DNA of 64,000 nt from Staphylococcus lugdunensis. Lineage in GTDB: Bacteria > Bacillota > Bacilli > Staphylococcales > Staphylococcaceae. The notes beneath the pieces are model-generated. The model was not told the DNA's origin. It searched no databases and saw only the letters and a program-made list of their open reading frames with translations. The stretch's first letter is position 1. Each line of letters begins with the position of its first letter. The translations under genes were made by a program, and so were the position numbers. Below are positions 63,665 to 64,000 of this stretch, one piece after another. Location of the stretch: contig NZ_PPPV01000012.1 in the NCBI RefSeq assembly GCF_002901705.1, forward strand, positions 403,451 to 467,450, written 5' to 3'.

Positions 63665-64000
63665 ATGTTTAATGAGATATTTGGGGCAGCAAGTTTTTTA
63701 GTTACTTTTATTTTAATGGTACTTATGTTTCGAGCTTTTGGCAAACAAGGCCTTATTGTTTGGATTGCTATAGGTACAATCATTGCCAATATCCAGGTCA
63801 TAAAAACAATTCATATTTTTGGCATCTCAGCAACTCTTGGTAATGTCATGTTTGCTTCGATTTATCTAGCAACTGACATACTAAATGATATTTATGGTCG
63901 AAAGATAGCTAAAAGAGCAGTTTGGCTCGGGTTTTCTTCAACTTTAATTATGATTATTGTTATGCAAATGTCATTGCATTTCATTCCAGCACCTGAAGAC
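63665..64000 (+). CDS. Queuosine precursor transporter (YhhQ family), 3' truncated
   Basis: First 112 codons of a membrane transporter for preQ0/preQ1. It starts MFNEIFGAASF with AGGAGG upstream and shows several hydrophobic segments (about 5-25, 28-50, 52-70 and 86-105). The motif ASIYLATDILNDIYGRK near 65-82 is diagnostic of the YhhQ family. It continues past the window edge. The preQ1 riboswitch in its leader fits its ligand. Confidence 0.88.
   Translation, partial: MFNEIFGAASFLVTFILMVLMFRAFGKQGLIVWIAIGTIIANIQVIKTIHIFGISATLGNVMFASIYLATDILNDIYGRKIAKRAVWLGFSSTLIMIIVMQMSLHFIPAPED

Overview
The window is a low-GC chromosomal segment of a Staphylococcus. The gene order dynA-ypcP-trpEGDCFBA-femAB ... 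pepF-phoU-pstBACS-cvfB-ABC-F-lysC-asd-dapA-dapB-dapD-dapL-alr-lysA-cspA-acyP-xpaC-telA-brnQ ... odhAB-arlRS-pgpB-murG-ctpA-crr-msrBA-degV-dfrA-thyA is the staphylococcal order, and FemA/FemB, ArlRS and the STAR-like repeats are genus hallmarks. FemA differs from my memory of S. aureus FemA at many positions, and an IS1272-type transposase remnant is present. A coagulase-negative species of the epidermidis/haemolyticus/lugdunensis part of the genus is therefore likelier than S. aureus; the species is not proven.

Layout. 1-3777: the end of a two-headed dynamin-like protein and a 5'-3' exonuclease. 3778-10985: two tandem tryptophan T-boxes and the complete trp operon. 11635-14171: femA and femB, which build the pentaglycine bridge. 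14762-17240: a HAD phosphatase, a Fur-box-controlled siderophore-binding lipoprotein with no transporter genes beside it, and a small membrane protein. 17469-23997: oligopeptidase F and the Pst phosphate-uptake operon, with a PhoP-box array upstream of pstS. 24260-26900: divergent cvfB and an ABC-F ATPase with one degenerate ATP site. 27357-36082: lysine riboswitch and the lysine/diaminopimelate operon. 36083-37735: a small decayed accessory island (repeats, IS1272 remnant, frameshifted membrane-protein gene). 37989-46347: cspA with its DUF1033 neighbour, acylphosphatase, XpaC/TelA pair, brnQ behind a CodY-like site, a MoxR/VWA pair and a VOC protein. 46636-52997: odhAB and arlRS. 53142-53345: an iron-regulated small RNA with two Fur boxes and a terminator, matching IsrR in position and architecture. 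53649-63428: pgpB, murG, ctpA, crr, msrBA, degV, dfrA, thyA, a bacilliredoxin and two small proteins. 63665-64000: the start of a queuosine-precursor transporter behind a preQ1 riboswitch.

The genes are mostly core metabolism and envelope biology. Cell wall supply is served by lysC-to-lysA (diaminopimelate, lysine), alr, femAB, murG and pgpB. Nutrient control is unusually readable from the DNA: Trp T-boxes, lysine riboswitch, preQ1 riboswitch, PhoP boxes, Fur boxes at two loci and a CodY-like box. The window also carries two families of long dispersed palindromic repeats, one copy of which lies inside the lysine operon. I saw no CRISPR array, prophage, tRNA or rRNA. The strongest non-obvious element is the Fur-controlled sRNA between arlR and pgpB; it appears to be an orthologue of a described RNA rather than a wholly new system.
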